Positions 61,765 to 64,000 of a stretch of 64,000 nt of DNA are shown piece after piece. This stretch comes from Streptomyces cinnabarinus. GTDB lineage: Bacteria > Actinomycetota > Actinomycetes > Streptomycetales > Streptomycetaceae. A program made the position numbers and the translations under genes. The DNA lies in the NCBI RefSeq assembly GCF_027270315.1, contig NZ_CP114413.1:9114001-9178000 (forward strand). Direction: 5' to 3'. The notes under the pieces are model-generated. The model saw only the letters and a program-made list of their open reading frames with translations. It made no database searches and had not been told where the DNA came from. Position 1 is the first letter of the stretch. Every line of letters begins with the position of its first letter.

Positions 61765-62418
61765 GTGTGGACAAACGAAGATCAAGCGGTGGCCGCAGGC
61801 CATAGCGTAGACCCCGCGCGATGGCGGGGCATATTCGATGCCCTGATGGGTCGGATCGCGGGCCGATTCGTGCGGGTCGAAGCGCGACGCCGCGCACGAT
61901 CCCTCGTCCTGGGACTGCTGTCCGACCTGCCAAAGAAGAATTGCTGGACGATCGCTGAGCATGCCGGACACGCCAGCCCGGACGGCCTGCAGCACCTGCT
62001 GGCCCGGGCCAAGTGGGACGCGGACGCGGTCCGCGACGACCTGCGCGGATACGTCGTGGAGCATCTCGGTGATCAGGATGCGGTACTGGTCGTCGACGAG
62101 ACCGGCGACCTGAAGAAGGGCACCCACACCGTGGGCGTGCAGCGCCAGTACACCGGTACCGCGGGCCGCATCGAAAACTCCCAGGCCGGACTGGACGAAC
62201 ACCAGGTGAGGTGGTGGATGTCCTGGCGCCGGTGGGTCACCCTCGCCATGTTCGCCCGTGCCTTTCTCGCAGTCGTCCGCGCCGACGAACACGCCCGCCA
62301 CCCCGCACCAGACGCCCTCATACCGCTCGCCCCAGGTAGGGGTGATGGCCAAGGCCGGGTAGTTAGCGTTTTCGCAGGTCACGCAACTGGTCCTGGGGAC
62401 CATTGTGTTGCGGCGTAG
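61765..62418 (+). mobile_element. IS701-family transposase with internal deletion
   Basis: The N-terminus (RGIFDALMGRIAGRFVRVEA, NCWTIAEHAGHASPDGLQHL, AVLVVDETGDLKKGTHTVGV) is an IS701 transposase with the first acidic motif. After TAGRIENSQ it jumps to HQVRWWMSWRRWVTLAMFAR, the C-terminal segment, so about 150 residues including other catalytic acids are deleted. The last codons are foreign and end at the IS4 element. Confidence 0.8.
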
Positions 62419-62678
62419 AGGCCGGGTCCGAGCTTGTGGATTAGGCCACTGGCAGCCCAGCGATTCAGTTGTCTGTACATGGTCTCCAGGGTGATGTCGC
62501 CGAAGTGGGCGGCGATTTCACGGGGTTGCCACAGACGGGTGGGGTCTTCCTGGAGCACTGCCAGGACGCGGTGTCGGCGCCGCGCCGCAGGGGTTGAGTG
62601 CCGGTCGTCCCGGGAAGCTGTGGGCAGTGCGGGTGACTGATCCGCGGGTTCGAGGACAGTGACGTCGAGGTGGGTCAC
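62379..62678 (-). CDS. Winged-helix passenger protein of the IS4 element
   Basis: This 99-residue protein has a winged-helix-like middle (RLWQPREIAAHFGDITLETM, YRQLNRWAASGLIHKLGPGL). Small proteins of this kind often accompany IS4 transposases in Streptomyces. It is 28 bp downstream of the transposase on the same strand and its end overlaps the neighbouring IS701 remnant. Confidence 0.65.
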   Translation of the reverse strand: MTHLDVTVLEPADQSPALPTASRDDRHSTPAARRRHRVLAVLQEDPTRLWQPREIAAHFGDITLETMYRQLNRWAASGLIHKLGPGLYAATQWSPGPVA

Positions 62679-62706
62679 AGTGCGGCTGGTATTGGGCCGG
62701 CCGTCG

Positions 62707-63945
62707 TCACGCCGCTCGCTGTAGCGGGATGACCTTGCGGGTGCTGACCCGCTGCCGGCGGGGCGGGAGCAGGCTAGTGAGGATCCGACGGCCGAGCGTC
62801 CCGAGGAGCATGTCCCGGTCGGTGTCCGCGGGGATGATGCCGGTGGCCTGGAGCACCTGGTCGCGGGCGGTGTGGAGCGCGATGCTGAAACAGCAGCGGT
62901 CCGGGTCGGTGCCAGGGACGGACTCGGCGGCGTCGACCATCACGGTGCGCAGGGCCTGGTAGAGGGTGAGCAGGGACCACATCTCCTGCTCGATGCCTGC
63001 CGGGTCGCCCGAGCGCAGGTTGCGCCCGTTCATGATCGTGTGGCGGAGCGCGTAGTACGCCGATTCATGTTCCCAGCGCTGGTGATAGAGGCCCACCAGC
63101 GCGGTGGCAGGGTAACGGCGGGCGTCGGTCAAGGTCGTGACCAGCCGGTAGGACCCGGTGAAGGACGTGCCGTCCACGCAGGTCACAGCGATCTGTGCGT
63201 CGATGACCCGAACCTTCACAGTGCCGATCACCGACAGGTAGGAGCCGTCGACGAGGAGGGTGAGGACCGGCGTGCGCCGGTTGCTGCAGAGCCGGCCCAG
63301 GACCTGGGCGCCGGTGTCGGTGACCGCAGCGAGGAAGGTGTTGCTGTCGAAACCTTTGTCCAACATGTCCGGCCGCAGCAGGTGCAGCAGTCGGCTGGCG
63401 TAACTCGTTTCGCCCTCGGCGGTGGGACCGAACACCGCGCCGACCAGGGCCCGGGTGCCGGTCTCGATCAAAGTCATCAACTCCAGCGTCCGATAGCCAT
63501 GATGCGAAGTCCTGCCCAGCCAGGCCCGGTTCCGCTCGGAATCGGGGACCCTCAGCGAACTGCAGCCGTCGAACGACACCATCCGGTAAAGGCCGAACCG
63601 CACCCCTGGTGTCGTCGGCCGGGCCAGCAGCCCGGCAAGTACCTCGAACAACGCCCGCATCGGCGCGCTGCCGATCCGTCGGCGCAGGTCACGCAACGCC
63701 TTCGCCGACGGATGGACCACCGGCATCCCGGACAGGCCCACGGTCAGCTTGTCCCAGACCAGCCGGTAGCCGACCTCAGGGAACAGGCACATCGCCAGCA
63801 GGAAGTAGACCCCGACCCGCGACGGCAGATCGCGCAGCCGTCGCTGTACCGCCCTCGTCTCCGCAAGGACCGTGTCCACGAGCTCGAACGGCACAACGGC
63901 AGTCAACTCGCCCAGATGCCCGGGAGCGAACGGGCCTGCGGCCAC
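62707..63945 (-). mobile_element. IS4-family transposase
   Basis: GTG 63945 gives 412 residues. The frame is open upstream to the window edge with no better start. It has an IS4 N-terminal domain (AVQRRLRDLPSRVGVYFLLA), DDE motifs (MVSFDGCSSLRVPDSE; DKGFDSNTFLAAV with LTLLVDGSYL) and the YREK-like YHQRWEHESAYYALRHTIMN carrying the last Glu. The gene is intact in this window, so the element may be active. Its right end is at or beyond the window edge. Confidence 0.9.
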
Positions 63946-64000
63946 AGTGACCGTACGGGTGATAGTCGTCAGCGCAAACGGCAGGACACAATGACGGGGC

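Noticed and set aside
1..64000. CRISPR arrays, tRNA, rRNA genes
   Set aside because: No repeat-spacer pattern, no cloverleaf-like sequence and no rRNA stretch seen on reading.

Overview
The window is high-GC actinobacterial DNA and almost certainly Streptomyces. Evidence: GTG/TTG starts with AGGAG-type ribosome sites, ATGA/GTGA-coupled operons, a mycothiol-dependent isomerase family, DUF2855, SCO6745-like, DUF3311 and DUF6153 proteins, and Streptomyces-type IS701, IS4, IS5, IS110, IS256, IS630, IS1182 and IS3 elements. It looks like accessory DNA from a chromosome arm or a large linear plasmid: functional islands separated by IS fragments and pseudogenes carrying frameshifts or in-frame stops.

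Layout. (1) 1-2.1 kb: an IS701 transposase cut by the window edge, inserted in a TPR gene. (2) 2.4-9.5 kb: TetR regulator, DUF2855 protein, broken MDR oxidoreductase, SDR, mycothiol-enzyme family protein, broken SCO6745-like gene, alpha/beta hydrolase. (3) 9.7-18.1 kb: an acyl-CoA catabolic cluster (thiolase, HAD hydrolase, acyl-CoA ligase, TetR, two SDRs, enoyl-CoA hydratase, acyl-CoA dehydrogenase, truncated APH-type kinase). Regions 2 and 3 share a 22-bp dyad operator (TTGAA-N12-TTCAA) at four promoters, and a second operator (TACC-N8-GGTA) at two. (4) 18.4-21.9 kb: IS remnants, a replication-relaxation pseudogene, a broken TerD gene, a membrane protein. (5) 22.3-27.5 kb: CstA-type carbon transporter with YbdD and DUF3311, a sodium:solute symporter, a sigma factor with a small membrane protein. 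(6) 27.5-30 kb: decayed DNA with an IS5 piece and a broken SUFU-domain gene.

(7) 30.1-38.1 kb: an arsenic island with thioredoxin reductase, two arsenate reductases, two ArsR regulators, an aquaporin, an ArsO-like flavoprotein, a Cys-rich flavoprotein and an MFS exporter. No ArsB or Acr3 pump is visible. (8) 38.8-49.7 kb: a reactive-sulfur island with DUF302, a CstR-type regulator, thioredoxin, a class V aminotransferase, OsmC, two sulfide:quinone reductase-like flavoproteins, TusE/DsrC, DsrE2-like protein, TauE exporter, three rhodanese proteins and a persulfide dioxygenase fusion. (9) 49.7-53.8 kb: copper genes (CopA-YHS fragment, CsoR, DUF6153, multicopper oxidase, DUF4396). Ten CsoR/CstR-type boxes (ATACCCC-GGGGTAT variants) lie at promoters across islands 8 and 9 and link them as one regulon or two cross-talking ones.

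(10) 54-64 kb: a broken TetR gene, an IS1182 piece, an intact TetR with a divergent secreted beta-helix protein, IS630/IS3/IS5 nests, a RacP-like regulator, a small antibiotic-biosynthesis-monooxygenase-like protein, an SRPBCC protein, a deleted IS701 and an intact IS4 element. Protein identities are from family recognition by eye; no database search was possible.
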